64,000 bases of DNA from NCBI GenBank assembly GCA_023374045.1, contig CM041776.1:471013875-471077874 (forward strand). The letters run 5' to 3'. The notes under the pieces were generated by a model that saw only the letters and a list, made by a program, of their open reading frames with translations, had not been told where the DNA came from and searched no databases. Every line of letters starts with the position of its first letter. Positions within the stretch are counted from its first letter, which is position 1. Position numbers and translations under genes: made by a program. Below, piece by piece: positions 1 through 12,302 of the stretch. This DNA is from Limonium bicolor. Taxonomy: Eukaryota; Streptophyta; Magnoliopsida; Caryophyllales; Plumbaginaceae.

Positions 1-3000
1 TGAAATACCCCAAACTAATAAAACATGGATTAAATATCTAATCACATTAATTAAGGCCTAAACATGCCTTAAAAGTCAACTGAGAACAACAGTGGTCAAC
101 ACAAAGCAAGACTTTGCACCCTTTGACTGTTTAGGGTAAATAAATACCCAAATGAACTACTTAGGACCTAAAAATTTGTCCTAAGCTTATTAACACATTA
201 CTATTACAATTGTTGGACAACACTCCAACACAAAGAACAATCATCTACATGCTTCAAGGTCAAGTAGGGCAAAAATGTGCTCTAAGAAAACCTTAAAGGT
301 CTAATGACCTCTACATGATATAAAATTGGATTCCATGATCAAATATCATGTAAGGAACACAACAAAACCGTTCTCAAAGAAAACCAAGCTCAGAAACACC
401 TTGCGACACAAAATGTGCACTAAAACTCCTTAAAGCCCGTTTTTGTGTAATTGCCTTCTAAATTGGTTTTTAATGGGCTTAAAGGTTATAATTACCTTTA
501 AATATGATAATCTATCATATTATATCATATTAGGAATTTAATTCCAGAAATTTACAAATTTTTACAAATTTAATATTAAAATATTAATAAAACCCTAAAG
601 GGGGCCCGCTTGAGTCAACATTGACTAAAAATGGTCAAGAGGTCAAAGTTTGACCCCTTGGACCTCATGGATTCGGTAGTGACAGGCTGGGGAAGTTTAA
701 AATCGCCACTTGCAAGCATAAGAGACAAGCTCCAACACATTTCCTTAATTTAAGGAGATTACTTTTACCTTTCTTATACTTTAATATAGACAATACACAC
801 TTGCTCCTTGACTGATTAGGGCTTCAAAAAACGTGTGAGGCTCCTTTCCCTCCAATAATTGATGCCAATCAGACTTGGTGAGTCATCACACACTAAATAA
901 AATAAACAAAGAAAAAAAAGGGTTTTAAGGCAAATTTGACCTAATCTCTCACTTGCCTTGCTTCCCAGCCGAGACAAGGCCTCCTCATCCTCCCTTTGGC
1001 TTCTCCAAACCGTGGCTAACTCTCCAAGAACATAGAAGAACACCTTGCTACCTAGGTGAGCTTAATTAGTCATTTTATGTTCAATTTCTTCACAAATCTT
1101 TCCTTTTTCGGTGGATCTAAGCACCAACCATTTCCATCCATGGATCTAGGTTGTTTTGGAGGTTAAATGAAGGGAAAATCTCGGCCATAACAAGGGAAGA
1201 AGGTGGAGAAACCCAATCTTGTTCTTAAGGTACAAAATGTGCTTTAAGCACTTATCTTTTGATTCTCTTTAGATCTGGTTGTAAACCGTTCTCCTAGTCT
1301 TATAATCTTCTTCTTAACATACTTATTCAGTGGATCTATCAAGATCTTCAAGGTATAGCAAGATCCAAGCCAAAAACACCATTTTTGGCATCTTAAACAA
1401 GGTAAAAATTTAGCCATCTTCGAATCTAAGTTATACCAGTTTTAAGCCTTGGTTTAGTAGCTCTTTTGATGCTCTTACTCTTCTGTAAAAACAGGCCGAA
1501 GAGTACTTGTTCTTGCCTTGTTGTTCTAAGGTAAATCTTACCTTGAAATATACATTAAAACACTTCTTATGGTTAGATCTTGCTTGGAGACTAACTATGC
1601 CTTGGTTTCTGTTTGAAAACATGTAAAAGAAGCTGTGGAAATTTTATTCCTAAGCTGGCCGAACCAAACAAGGCTTTATCTAAGCAAAAACAAGGTATAA
1701 ATCACTTAAAGCTTCACTTGGTACATTAATATGTGTTTATACATATTTGAATAATATGTGCCGTGAGTGAACAAGGATATTAAGGTCTTATTTTGACCCT
1801 AGGTGATTAAGGAATGGTTTAATAAATTTATCTAACTAATTAACTAACATAATTGTCAAATTTAAGACATTATGTGGAAAATTGGTAAATATTGAAAAGA
1901 TATGGGAGAGGCCGAAAGTTTAAAGTATTTTTGGACATTTATGTGTAATTTATTTTGTAAGCCAATGATTGTAATAAGGCCATGTACTTTAGGCCATTTT
2001 ATTTATGCATTTATAAGCTTTTAATTAAGTTTAAGTGGTGAAAATGCATTACCGCAAAGAAATGGGGTATTAGGTATAATTAAATTAAATTTAGGGGCTT
2101 TATAATAATAAGGCCGAAAATTAGAAGTTAAAAGGATTTAAAATAAAGTTTATAAGATTTTATAAAGTTTTGGGGTTAAATGGTAATTTCTGGAAAGTAT
2201 GGGTGTAAACCATAATTTATGGAAATTAATGGTCAAGGAAATATTAAGGAGGTCAACCTTGACCATATGCTAGGTTTTGACCAAATTAAATAAGTTAGAT
2301 AACTTATTTAAGGTTTTATAATAAGATAAGCATTTTATTGTAACAATTTTATAACATATGTGGTGAATATGTTATTTCCGAAAATTAAGGGTGTATAATG
2401 GTATTATAAACACCCATGGGCTATTAGGAATTTTTAGGAATTTATTGGGTTGATTTTGGAGTTAAAATAAACTATATATGTATAATATATAGTTATTATG
2501 TCATTAGGACACTTTGGAGAAATATATGAGGTGGTATATTAAATACCGAAAGTTTATGGGTTAATAAGGATATTTATAACCCTTTGGTGAAATTTGGTGA
2601 TTTTTAGAATTATATAAGGGTATTTAACAAGATATGTGTATAATATATAGTTTTAATAAATTATAAAACTATATGTTATAAATTGGGCCAAATGGCAACT
2701 ATTAGATATATTGAGGTCTGTTCGGAATTTACAAAAATATAACCATAGGTTATACCCTTTTTATAAGTTAGAAATGTTATATTAAATGGTATATATAACA
2801 TGGTATAAATAGTGGGGTGATTTTGTAAATAAAGGAAACTATGGTATATGAAAAAGAATATGGTTTTTATATGGTGCCCATGCGGCAATAATAAATAGTT
2901 TTGTATAAAAACTATAGGTTATAAGTTAAAGGGAATAAAAATATCATATTATATGATATTAGTATATGGTATAACATTACATAATGTTATGTGGTCAAAA

Positions 3001-4077
3001 TGGGATTTAAATAAACTATAGTGCTGTACCGAAAATAATAAGGTTGGAAAATGAATTTTAGACTACGGTCTATAATGTTATAAATGTTATAACAATTATA
3101 TGGTTTAGATGGAATTAATATAAGGAAGGATATTCACATTAAATAATGTGACAAACTATAAATAAATGAGATTTATAAACTAAGGTATTTATGGAATAAA
3201 CCTTAGGAGTTGTAATTATTACAACATAAAATGTTACATGATATTAGGATAACAATCTTGATATAAGTTGTACAATATAATACAACTAATGGGAATAATC
3301 ATCTAAAGGAAGATGATAAAATGTAACATAAAATGTAAGAGTTATAAAACTCATGAAACTTACCTATATGGTAAATATATACATATACAAGGATAATGTA
3401 TATAAGTATGGATATATATTAAGGTTGGAAACCATATAAAATAATGGTGGTGGTTATTACATGAAAAATAGTTACGAACTATTAAGTATAAGTTTTGAAT
3501 GCAAATATTATTTGCTAAGGATAATGAATTGTATAATACAATGTATTATAATGGATGGTGGGAAAATAATACAATATAAGATAATAATGCATGCATACAT
3601 GCAACTATAGGTTATATACCTAAGTCTAGTGGTGGATAAGATTAAAGAAAAATAATGAATTAAACTTAACAGTTGAAATATTTTGACATACGAGTTTTAA
3701 AGTAACAAAGCCGACCGGTTTAGAGAAACCCGTAAGAAACAACTGTAGAAAACAGGGATGAACTGTCGGGGTTACTTGTTATTCGGAAATACCGGATGTA
3801 GTTAGTCATGGAGACTGACTTATAGTTTATTACCGTTTAGATCATACTTCAGACAAGGACGCTTGACGAGCTAGTGGACTACACTGCGCATCCTAGGTCT
3901 TGGTGAACGGTATGTAAAGGGTTTGGTTTGATCCGTTGTCCTAAGGAGCTCCTTGAGCTCGGATTGGTTGATATAACTTGTGTTTATGTGTGTGGATACA
4001 TGTATGTGATTAAGTTTACTAGCTTATTTATTTATGCACGAGCGTCCTACGGGAATAACTCTACGTCGACTATAGAT
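1..4077 (+). repeat. LTR-A, left part of a very long chromovirus-type LTR
   Basis: The first bases (TGAAATACCCCAAACT) match the starts of the LTRs at 14365 and 24146, and similarity continues over about 4 kb. The copy stops at 4077, where the Athila-2 element begins, and resumes at 40638-40643. Its two parts add up to about 5.48 kb, the same size as the other two copies. It is AT-rich and noncoding; the short ORFs in it are chance. It is more diverged than the other copies, which fits its being the oldest. Whether it is a solo LTR or part of a larger element cannot be seen, because the window starts exactly on its first base. Confidence 0.88.
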
Positions 4078-5043
4078 TGCAGACGTGTAATCGTGAGTGG
4101 TTAGAACTGGTGTAATTAAAATAAAAGTGAAGAAATTAAAACTCAATTAAATGTCGGGCTGCAAACAAATCCTGGTCGTGGTAGTATAGAAAAGTGTAAG
4201 CGACCGATATCGACCGTGGGACTAAGGTGAATTATATAGTACCTAAGCGTGTCACAAAAGGGGAGAGTTAATTGACTTGTTTTCGAAAAGTAAATAGCAG
4301 ATAAGAAAAACTGAGGTTAAATTAAACGGGACTCCGGGTTCAGGTTAATATGATCTGATTAATTGTGCTATCTCTACCGGTTTAATAAAATAATTTGGTT
4401 AAGATTCCTGTTTTATCTTAAGGTCCGATGAAACTCATAAGAACTCGTTTACCGGAAAATGCAAGGTCCGATGAAAACTCAAGCAAAATGCGTGTAACGG
4501 CAAGAGTGTGAGGAATTTTATTCTTGCAACTTGTGCTAACTTAAACGATGAAAAGTTCCTACAGTTTTACGGCTTAATTAACCTGTCTGTTCGTCACCGA
4601 TCAGATTAAAAACAATTTAGTAAGGCTTTTAATAAATCGATGAAATTTATTAAAAAGGAGAGAAACAAAACTTTAATCGTAACAAACTGAATTTATTTTA
4701 ACCGGTAAAATATAGATTACACAACTAACAAACCATAATTAAACCTTCGCCCGGAGTAAATCCTCCTTAGCCTGACATATTAACTGGTAATAAGTCAGAC
4801 AGAGGTTGGACGTAATATTAATGCGGATGTGGATGGTGAATGGAGAAATGAGAGAACGAAGAATGAAGCGTGTACGTAGGATATTATTGTGGAATGAGTG
4901 ATTTGGAGTGTTTGAGTTCTGGGGATCGATGATGTGTTGTGGTGTACGGGAGAGAATGAATGGAAGCGAATGGTAACTGTGGTGAGCGATGGTCTGATTT
5001 TCTGGTTTTCTCCGTACGCCTGTTTAAGGTTGCAGGAGCTGAG

Positions 5044-5051
5044 TTTATATA
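5044..5051 (-). promoter_or_regulatory. TATA box of the Athila-2 3' LTR
   Basis: The minus strand reads TATATAAA in the context CTCTATATAAACTC. The same box is at 39953-39960 in the 5' LTR and has counterparts in Athila-1 (12303-12310, 36597-36604). It is the probable LTR promoter core and lies downstream of the hairpin array. Confidence 0.6.
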
Positions 5052-5223
5052 GAGGAAGGGAAGAGGCAGATCTGGAGTGGAAGAGCATTGATGCTCATTA
5101 ATTGCAGGGGACAGAGCTGAAGACGCGTGAGGGAATTAAGGTAGGCGGAGTAGATGGATATGGCAGAATCAAGTTGCAGTCAGTCGCGCGAAGAAGAAAA
5201 CTGTCGCGTTGATTTTTAGTCAC

Positions 5224-5444
5224 GTCCGCGTGGCTGTCCGCGTAGAATGGGGCGGACGTAGCCTTGTCCCGTGGGCGTCCGCGTAACTTCATGCGGACAC
5301 AAACAAGTGACCTCATGGGCGTCCGCGTAGCCTCATGCGGTTGTGCTGTGTGGTGTCCGCCCGGACAAAATGAGTCATGTCCGCCTAACGCATGCGGACA
5401 CATGTGGTCCTGTCCGCCTTGCTGTCCGCCTACCCATGCGGACA
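5224..5444 (-). repeat. GC-rich hairpin repeat array in Athila-2 U3 (3' LTR)
   Basis: A ladder of GTCCGC and GCGGAC words is paired as short inverted repeats, for example GTCCGCCTAACGCATGCGGAC. Units of about 20-45 bp each form a 5-7-bp stem with a short loop. The array is CpG-rich in an otherwise AT-rich LTR and lies upstream of the TATA box. A matching array is at 40134-40364. Confidence 0.8.
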
Positions 5445-5715
5445 CAAGTGGTTTTGACTTATTTTCTTCTACGAACTTTGACCGCTCTAGATTCTTCGTT
5501 TGGACTCCGTTTTCTGAGCCGTTTGCGTCTATGCGTTCGTCTCTTCGTCTACTTTACTCCAGCTTGGTTTTCCTCATGTTTAAACAATAAATTTGTGAGA
5601 TAACAATAAAACATAAACTAGAGGAAAACTAACCGAAGTGGAGAAATGAGCAAGAAAAGTGCTAATAATATATGAAATACACCTATAAAACATGCTCATT
5701 TGGACACTTATCACA

Positions 5716-5726
5716 CCCCCACACTT
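5716..5726 (-). other. Polypurine tract of Athila-2
   Basis: The minus strand reads AAGTGTGGGGG, ending two bases before the 3' LTR starts with TGATAAG. This is the expected plus-strand primer site. The same word is repeated at 6461-6471 and 6576-6586. Confidence 0.8.
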
Positions 5727-6806
5727 ATCTTTTTGCTTGTCCTCAAGCAAAACCACGTACCCAAGTAAGTAGGGAATGCTCAATACTAACAAATATTATT
5801 ATGAAGGGTAGGATAAAGAGTGAACAGTATGATCTTTTTAACTTATTGAGGAGTGTGAATCAACTGCTGGTGGCATAGGTGTGCTCAGGGTAAAAATAAA
5901 ATATAGAGTTTCGGGGTATGATCCAAGGTACTTCAATGTTTCTTTTGTTTAGGTGACTCTGAGAACTTTTACCATGGCCAACTTCTCTCAAGAATGGGCA
6001 TTGAGGAGAAAACAAAAGGAAAAGATTTATGCATTTGTTTCACTTTTGCATAAGGGATGAGAAAATGTAGGCATCACGCCTTTGTATTTAAGAACACTCA
6101 ACTCTCTTTTGTTGGTTACCAATGGTGTCTCGCAAGTCCCTTATTATTTTGTATTCTCTTTCTTTTTTTTAACAGAGAAGCACCCCTTAGCAATCCCTAA
6201 GAGAGAAGACAGAAAGAAACCCTGAGCAATAAAATCCAACCATTTGCAGATTATTGGTCACACCGCATAAGAAAATGCTCCTCAAAAGTAATCAAATGAA
6301 AATTTTAAATTTGTACCATTTATCCCACAATTCATAATAGTATTTGTTTTTAAAGAGAACAACCTACATTAGCAGGGTACATAATTTTAATTTTTGAACA
6401 AATGCAAGATAAGCAGAGAGATTTAAACATTTTAGCACAAAATGCCCTGAAAAGGCTCTTCCCCCACACTTAAGCTCAAGCAATGCCCTCATTGCGTAGA
6501 TGGAATAAATTAACAGGGCATGCAATTAATAAAGGAAAGAGTGTACTCCCCAGATTTCGTAGAGTGTGTAGAGCTCCCCCACACTTGAGTGCAGCTGTGG
6601 AATGTCATGAAATGAACCTGTAAGAATATTCTACACAGCCAGAAGAACTCAAGTAAAACCTGCATTTTATTATAACATAAAAGGGAAATATAGTACAAAA
6701 AGGAAAACAACATTAAATTAAAGGAAAGACAAAAGATAGATAGTGGGTTGCCTCCCACCAAGCTGCCCGGGTTTAACGTCTCTAGCTAGACGTATTTGAC
6801 CAAGCT
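5727..6806 (-). other. Noncoding 3' region of Athila-2
   Basis: This stretch lies between the end of integrase and the polypurine tract and has no convincing ORF. It is strikingly similar to the corresponding region of Athila-1 (34601-35820), for example around 6001-6130. It holds two extra copies of the polypurine word AAGTGTGGGGG (6461-6471 and 6576-6586, minus strand). Athila relatives may carry an env-like ORF here; I see none. Confidence 0.8.
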
Positions 6807-8041
6807 TTAGGTTGGAGAAGAGTTTGAGGGCGAGGTATCTGAACTGCTGGTGTTAGGAAGTTTGTACACTTTTGTAAACTTATGATGTAGAGGTGTTGTC
6901 TGCTGTTCCTTTGGGGTGGAGGCTTCCTCGTATTCCTGTAAGAAAGAAATTGCGAACAGAGCATTATTATTTTCAAGAATTCCGGCATACCTTTTTAGAC
7001 GGGATCCATTGACTTTGAAGCATTCTCCTTTTTGATTCTGGAGTTCGTAAACACCAAAAGGAGTGGTTCCAACAACTTGGAATGGGCCAGTCCAGTGAGA
7101 TTTGAGTTTTCCAGGAAATATTCTCAATCTGGAATTATAAAGCAGCACCCCGTCGCCAACCTTAAAGTCGCGTTTGTGGATCATTTGGTCATGATGTTTC
7201 TTGGTGCGTTCCTTGTATATTGTCGCACTACGGTATGCCTGATCTCTTAACTCCTCGAGTTCAGAGAGTTGAAACTTTCGCTTTTCTCCTGCGGTTTCTA
7301 ATCGAAGTTTAGGGCCTTGAGTGCCCAATATGCCTTATGTTCCAGCTCTACAGGCAGGTGGCATGATTTCCCATAAACAAGCTTAAAAGGAGACATCCCG
7401 ATGGGAGTCTTGAATGCGGTGCGGTAAGCCCAAAGCGCATCATCTAACTTAAGTGCCCAATCCTTTCGTGATGAGTTAACCGTTTTCTGGAGAATCCATT
7501 TTAACTCACGGTTCGAAACTTCTGCTTGGCCGTTTGTCTGGGGGTGATAAGGTAGAGCTACCTTATGACGTACCCCGTACTTACCCATAAGCGCTTCAAA
7601 TGAACGGTTGCAGAAGTGAGATCCTCCGTCACTGATAATAATTCTAGGCACGCCAAAACGGTAAAGATGTGCTTCTTAAGGAATCTGGTTACTGTCTTTG
7701 CATCAGCATGATGACAGGGTATGGCTTCTACCCATTTCGACACGTAATCCACTGCCACTAAAACATATTGGTGGCCCTGTGAGGAAGGGAACGGTCCCAT
7801 AAAATCAATGCCCCAACAATCAAAGAGCTCCACTTCTAGTATTCCCTGTTTTGGCCCATTCACAATTATCACATTGTTTGCAGAATTGGTAAACATCCTT
7901 GTGAAGAGTCGGCCAATAAAATCCTGAGGCCAGGATCTTAGCAGCGGTCCTTGTGGGTCCATGGTGACCTCCGGCTTCCCGTGAGTGACAAAAATGGCAT
8001 ACGTTGTAAACCTCATCTTCAGGGAGACACCGGCGAATCAA
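6807..8041 (-). pseudogene. Athila-2 integrase, frameshifted
   Basis: The integrase lies in several overlapping frames. On the minus strand, 8041-7820 holds the HHCC zinc finger, seen as [14 protein letters not shown] followed by CKQCDNC. The core follows, with the first acidic residue in [12 protein letters not shown] (about 7800). The second is in [12 protein letters not shown] and the glutamate is in [14 protein letters not shown] (7651-7298). The C-terminal part (7328-6807) carries [14 protein letters not shown] and the VNGSRLKRY end typical of Athila-type integrases. The catalytic D, D and E are all readable, but at least two frame changes break the protein. It would have inserted the element cDNA into the chromosome. 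Confidence 0.9.
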
Positions 8042-8154
8042 CCCATCAGCACAGACTCAGAACAAATACGGATCTTCCCAGAAATAATGCTTTGAATCAG
8101 AAAGAAATTTCTTCTTCTGGGAGTAAGATAGATCATATGGTATTGTTCCAGAGA

Positions 8155-9723
8155 CTAGATAATTGGCCAGGTCCGCATACCATGGCTCTTACCTTGGTGA
8201 TTGAAAAGAGTCTCATCGGGGAAGAATTTGTTGATAGGCACATTATCCGTAGGAGTGACTAACCGGGAGAGATGGTCAGTGACGACATTTAATTTTCCGC
8301 TCTTGTCTTTGACTTCGATGTCAAACTCCTGTAGTAGAAGAATCCAGCGCAACAAGCGAGGCTTGGCTTCTTGTTTTGCAAATAGGTATTTGAGAGCGGA
8401 GTGGTCTGTGTGCACTATGACTTTGCTTCCCCATAAGTACGACCTGAACTTATCAAGGGAGAATACTATAGCCAGAAGCTCTTTTTCAGTGGTCGTATAG
8501 TTCTTCTGGGCGTCGTTTAGTGTCCTGCTGGCATAAGCAATCACTCTCAAATTTTCTTCTTTTTTTCTGGCATAGAGCTGCCCCCACGGCGTAGTCACTT
8601 GCATCACACATGATCTCAAACGGAAGAGACCAGTCGGGTGGTATGACAACAGGTGCTGATACCAATTTTTGTGTTATAGTTTTGAAAGCAGCTGAACACC
8701 TTTCATCAAAATGAAACGGGGCATCTTTCTGTAGCAGGTCGGTCAATGGTTTAGTGATTTTTGAGAAGTCTTGTATAAACCGCCGATAGAATCCTGCATG
8801 CCCGAGAAACGCTCGAATGTCTTTAACAGTAGTTGGTGCTGGTAATTTCTCGATAACCTCTACCTTGGCCTTATCCACCTCTATTCCTTCTGATATTTTA
8901 TGTCCAAGGACAATCCCGTCCTTGACCATAAAATGACATTTTTCCCAGTTCAAAACGAGATTTGTATCCTCACACCGTCCTAGGATCAAATCAAGTTGTG
9001 CCAAGCATTTATCAAACTAGAGCCATAGACCGAGAAGTCATCCATAAAGACTTCTATCTATGCTCGTTCGATGAAATCAGCGAATATTGCTTGCATGCAT
9101 CTCTGGAAGGTAGCAGGGCATTACATAGACCGAAGGGCATTCGTCTGTATGCAAAGGTACCGTATGGACAAGTGAAGGTGGTCTTGTCCTGGTCCTCTGG
9201 TGCGATTGGTATTTGGAAATACCCTGAGAACCCATCTAAAAAGCAGTAGTACTCTTGCCCTGCTAGTCGCTCTAACATCTGATCGATAAAGGGGAGAGGA
9301 AATGATCCTTCCTGGTTGCCAAGTTTAAGCGCCGATAGTCGATACACATGCGCCAACCTGTGATTTTTTTTTGAGGGATAGCCTCTCCCTTATCATTATA
9401 ACAGCTTCGATGCCCCCCTTCTTCGGGACAACTTGTACAGGGCTTACCCATGGACTGTCAGAGATAGGATAAATGATGTTCGCATCTAGGAGTTTCAGAA
9501 CCTCCTTTTTAACTACCTCCTTGAGGTTAGGGTTTAGCCGACGTTGGGGTTGCCTGATAGACTTGTAGTTTTCCTCCATATAGATGTGGTGCGTGCAATA
9601 GGAGGGGTCAATTCCTTTTATATCAGCAATAGTCCACCCGATCGCCGTTCTGTGTTTCTTCAATACCTCGAGTAGCCTTGTTTCCTCCCCGGAATTCAGA
9701 GAAGAGGAAATAATGACAGGCAA
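8155..9723 (-). pseudogene. Athila-2 reverse transcriptase and RNase H, frameshifted
   Basis: The RT begins at 9723 on the minus strand and reads through SDSPWVSPVQVVPKKGG. A frameshift near 9410 moves the next segment to another frame. FLDGFSGYFQI and RMPFGLCNA follow (9356-9054). The catalytic motif EVFMDDFSVYG is at about 9033-9050. RT continues as NLVLNWEKCHFMV and GHAGFYRRFI (9004-8486). RNase H follows at 8649-8155 with [19 protein letters not shown] and an intact [11 protein letters not shown]. The order and motifs are those of Ty3/gypsy pol. At least three frame breaks make it nonfunctional. About 110 bp of weakly readable linker separates it from integrase. Confidence 0.9.
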
Positions 9724-9922
9724 ATGGTCATCTTCAGCTAAGAAGGCATACTTGAGTTTAGAAGGTAGCTCTTTAAGCTCGAGCTCTGGTGGTTGTTCTA
9801 TTGATGGAATTGATTTTTGAGGTTTTCTATCGAGTTCTTCGATTGGTGGCCGGTAGGCTTGATAACCACCCTTTTTCCATACGCCAGCATGGCGTTAACT
9901 TCCGGATCCTCCACCTTTTCTT

Positions 9923-10534
9923 CTAGAGAAGTAATAATACTTGCTCTAGCGGTTCAGTTTCAGCTTTCGGGATGGAAGATAGGGAATACATGTCCTCATC
10001 TGTAGAAAAATCGCCTTCCTCCTCCTCATCATCTGTTAATCCCACTGTCTTAGCATGAGGAGAAAAGTTAGAACTCTTCTTCATCATTTTCTGCATGTCG
10101 AATTCGATCGTTTCGTCCTCGTACCGCAGAGTGATTTTCCCATCGTGGACGTCAATGATGGCTTTGGCAGTACTTAGAAACGGTCGACCTAGAATCAGGG
10201 GAACCTCAACATCGTCATCCATTTCTAGAATGACGAAGTCAGCTGGAAAGATAAAGCGAGAGACTCCAACTACCAGATCTCGGACTATTCCCATGGGCTT
10301 GATCTCTGATCTGTCTGCTAGTTGGAGTTTGAAAGGATCCGGTTGCATTTCTCCTCCTTTTACTTTCAAGAAGGTGGCGTAGGGCATGATATTAATGCTG
10401 GCTCCCAGGTCGCATAAACCGCTTCCACAGTCCACTCCTCCTATAAAACACGGGATTACGGGATTTCCCGGATCTGTTTGTTTGGGAGGGAGTGCTCGAA
10501 GAAGGGCAGCAGAGCATTCCTCCGTGAGGTGCAC
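9923..10534 (-). pseudogene. Athila-2 aspartic protease domain
   Basis: A 203-residue open segment carries the retropepsin active site CDLGASINIMP (near residue 41) and the flap/closing motif LILGRPFLSTAKAIID (near residue 112). The domain would process the gag-pol polyprotein. The ORF ends in an acidic tail (DDEEEEGDFSTDED) that leads into RT. It is open by itself but separated by frame breaks from the upstream linker (10923-10567) and from RT. Confidence 0.88.
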
Positions 10535-10566
10535 TGTTTCTTTTCCAGGTTTCTTTTTCTTCTTTG

Positions 10567-10923
10567 TTAAGAGATCCTTAGAAATTTGGCGTAGTTAGGC
10601 ATCTCTTGCAAAGCATCAATTAGAGGTATGTCGAGGGTCAGTTTCTTGAAAATGCTCAAGAATTTGGAGAACTGCTCATCTAGGTGCTTCTTTTTCATTC
10701 TGTTGGGAAATGGGAGTTCGCTATTTTTAGGAGTGGATAATGGAATGTCAATGGTAACTCGAGATGGAGGTGGAGTTGCAGGAGTAGGAACTTGGATTTC
10801 TGAGGGAGGTGAGGCTGGTTTGGTTGTGTCTTCATCATTGATGTAGGCCTCTTCATGATTTTCTTTTTCTTTTCCTTTTCTGGTGACAAGTTCCCTTCCA
10901 CTCCTTAAAGAGACTGCACACAA
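10567..10923 (-). pseudogene. Athila-2 gag-protease linker
   Basis: This 118-residue segment has AVSLRSGRELV at its start and LPFPNRMKKKHLDEQFSKF with DALQEMPNYAKF at its end. Both blocks are characteristic of the spacer between gag and protease in Athila-type polyproteins. The middle is proline- and threonine-rich and probably disordered. Athila-1 has the equivalent at about 30620-30960. Confidence 0.8.
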
Positions 10924-11114
10924 GTTTGTTGATTGGAATGTGCCATCATCTATAAGGATTGAATTCGCTTGTTCCTTTGGATTAGGGTTAGTCTGTGAAG
11001 GGAATTGACCAGGTGGTCTTTGTTGAGTGAGTAACTATTGAATCTGAGATTGCAAGGCTTTTTGGTCTTTGCGCAGAGCTGCGACCTCTTTTTGCGTATC
11101 TCGGGACTTACCCA

Positions 11115-11538
11115 TCATAGCTTTAAACATCTCTTGCATTTGAGACATTTCAGACTCAGGATTCGAAGGAGGTGAGTTGGTCGACTCGATGAAGCTTCAT
11201 TGCCATAAGGCTGTTGTTGATATTGCCTTTGTCCTCCTTGGAAATTGGACTGAGGTCTGTAATTTTGAGATGGTTGAAGTGTATGTGGGTTTTGGATATT
11301 GTCGGTGTTTGAGTAGCGAAGGTTGGATTGCATGTTACGTTGCCAAGGTTGTCTGTATCCTGAATTGTTGGTGAGATAGTTTGCCTCCTCTGCTGCTTTC
11401 AATTCTTGTAGCTGGGGGCATTGTTCATAGTCATGAGGCCCACCACATTGCGTACAAGAAATAACGGGAGATGATTGGGACAGAGGTGCATAGCCTGGAG
11501 GGATTGTAGATGATCGGGAAATCATCGACTTAGCTTGC
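11115..11538 (-). pseudogene. Athila-2 gag, C-terminal part
   Basis: This is the downstream half of gag, cut off from its start by the Athila-1 insertion at 11538/37576. It has a single zinc knuckle, CTQCGGPHDYEQC (CX2CX3HX4C), then a region rich in Q, N and S ending at QQQPYGNEASSS. The frame matches the 5' half at 37576-38575 once the duplicated CTTGC is counted once. The remainder of gag, to about 10924, is in a shifted frame. Confidence 0.88.
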
Positions 11539-11801
11539 TGATAAGTGTCCAAATGAGCATGTTTTATAGGTGTATTTCATATATAATATTAGCACTTTTC
11601 TTGCTCATTTCTCCACTTCGGTTAGTTTTCCTCTAGTTTATGTTTTATTGTTTATCTCACAAAATTATTGGTTTAACATGAGGAAAACCAAGCCGGGAGT
11701 GAAGTAGACGAAGAGACGAACGCATAGACGCAAACAGTTCAGAGAACGGAGTCCAAACGAAGAATGTAGAGCCGGAAATAAGCCATGTACGTCATGGACT
11801 T

Positions 11802-12109
11802 AGGCGGACATGGGATATTGTGACCGCATGTTATGGGGCGGACAAGACACAAGAGACAACCGCGTGAAAACACGCGGACAACACACAGCCAAACCGCCTA
11901 TAATGGGGGCGGACAACACCAAGGCATAACCGCCTGTTTGGAGGCGGACAAGACTCATGGCGCAACACCGCAACCGCCTCATATTAGGCGGTATCAAACA
12001 CACACTACCGCCCAAATACAGGCGGACAAGACAACAGGCAACCGCCTGTTTGGATGCGGACAGGAGCAAAGGCAAACCGCCTATGTAGAGGCGGACGTGA
12101 GGCGGACCG
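11802..12109 (+). repeat. GC-rich hairpin repeat array in Athila-1 U3 (5' LTR)
   Basis: About nine units of the form ACCGCC-(6 to 10 nt)-GGCGGAC, separated by ~15-25 nt of non-hairpin spacer. Examples are ACCGCCTGTTTGGAGGCGGA and ACCGCCTCATATTAGGCGGT. Spacers and loops vary while the stems are kept, including paired changes such as ACCGCGTGAAAACACGCGG. The array lies about 200 bp upstream of the TATA box. An ORF can be read through it on either strand, but that follows from the lack of stops in this GC-rich sequence. Confidence 0.85.
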
Positions 12110-12302
12110 TGACTAAGAATCAGTCGCGCCAGTCTTCTTCTTTGCGACGCGTTCTGCAAATTGATTCAGCTATCCATCTACTCCCGCACCGCCTACCTTA
12201 AATCGCTCCACTCGTCGGCTCTGTCCCCAGCATTAAATGAAGCACTCAGTTTGCAATCAGTGCTCAATCAATGCTCTTCTTCATTTGCCTCCTCCAATCC
12301 TC

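Larger units (their letters stand above)
4078..5713 (-). repeat. 3' LTR of Athila-2
   Basis: It matches 38973-40637 almost throughout. On the minus strand it starts TGATAAGTGTCC and ends ACACGTCTGCA, giving TG...CA ends. The two LTRs differ mostly by one-base insertions and deletions, with some substitutions. A TATAAA-type box (RC of 5044-5051) lies downstream of a GC-rich hairpin array. The first ~230 bp, in element orientation, are nearly identical to the start of the Athila-1 LTR, but the remainder differs. Confidence 0.95.

Noticed and set aside
5224..5444. CRISPR-like array (also 11802-12109 and 44180-44575)
   Set aside because: Repeats are inexact, short and self-complementary with no constant spacer length, and lie in plant retrotransposon LTRs.
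5098..5590. 115-codon minus and 108-codon plus ORFs in the Athila-2 LTR
   Set aside because: They overlap the hairpin array and TATA region of an LTR; no protein signature.
11800..12201. ORFs of 119 and 122 codons on both strands of the Athila-1 hairpin array (also 36193-36495)
   Set aside because: They translate a GC-rich repeat ladder with few stops and lie in the U3 promoter region; no domain.
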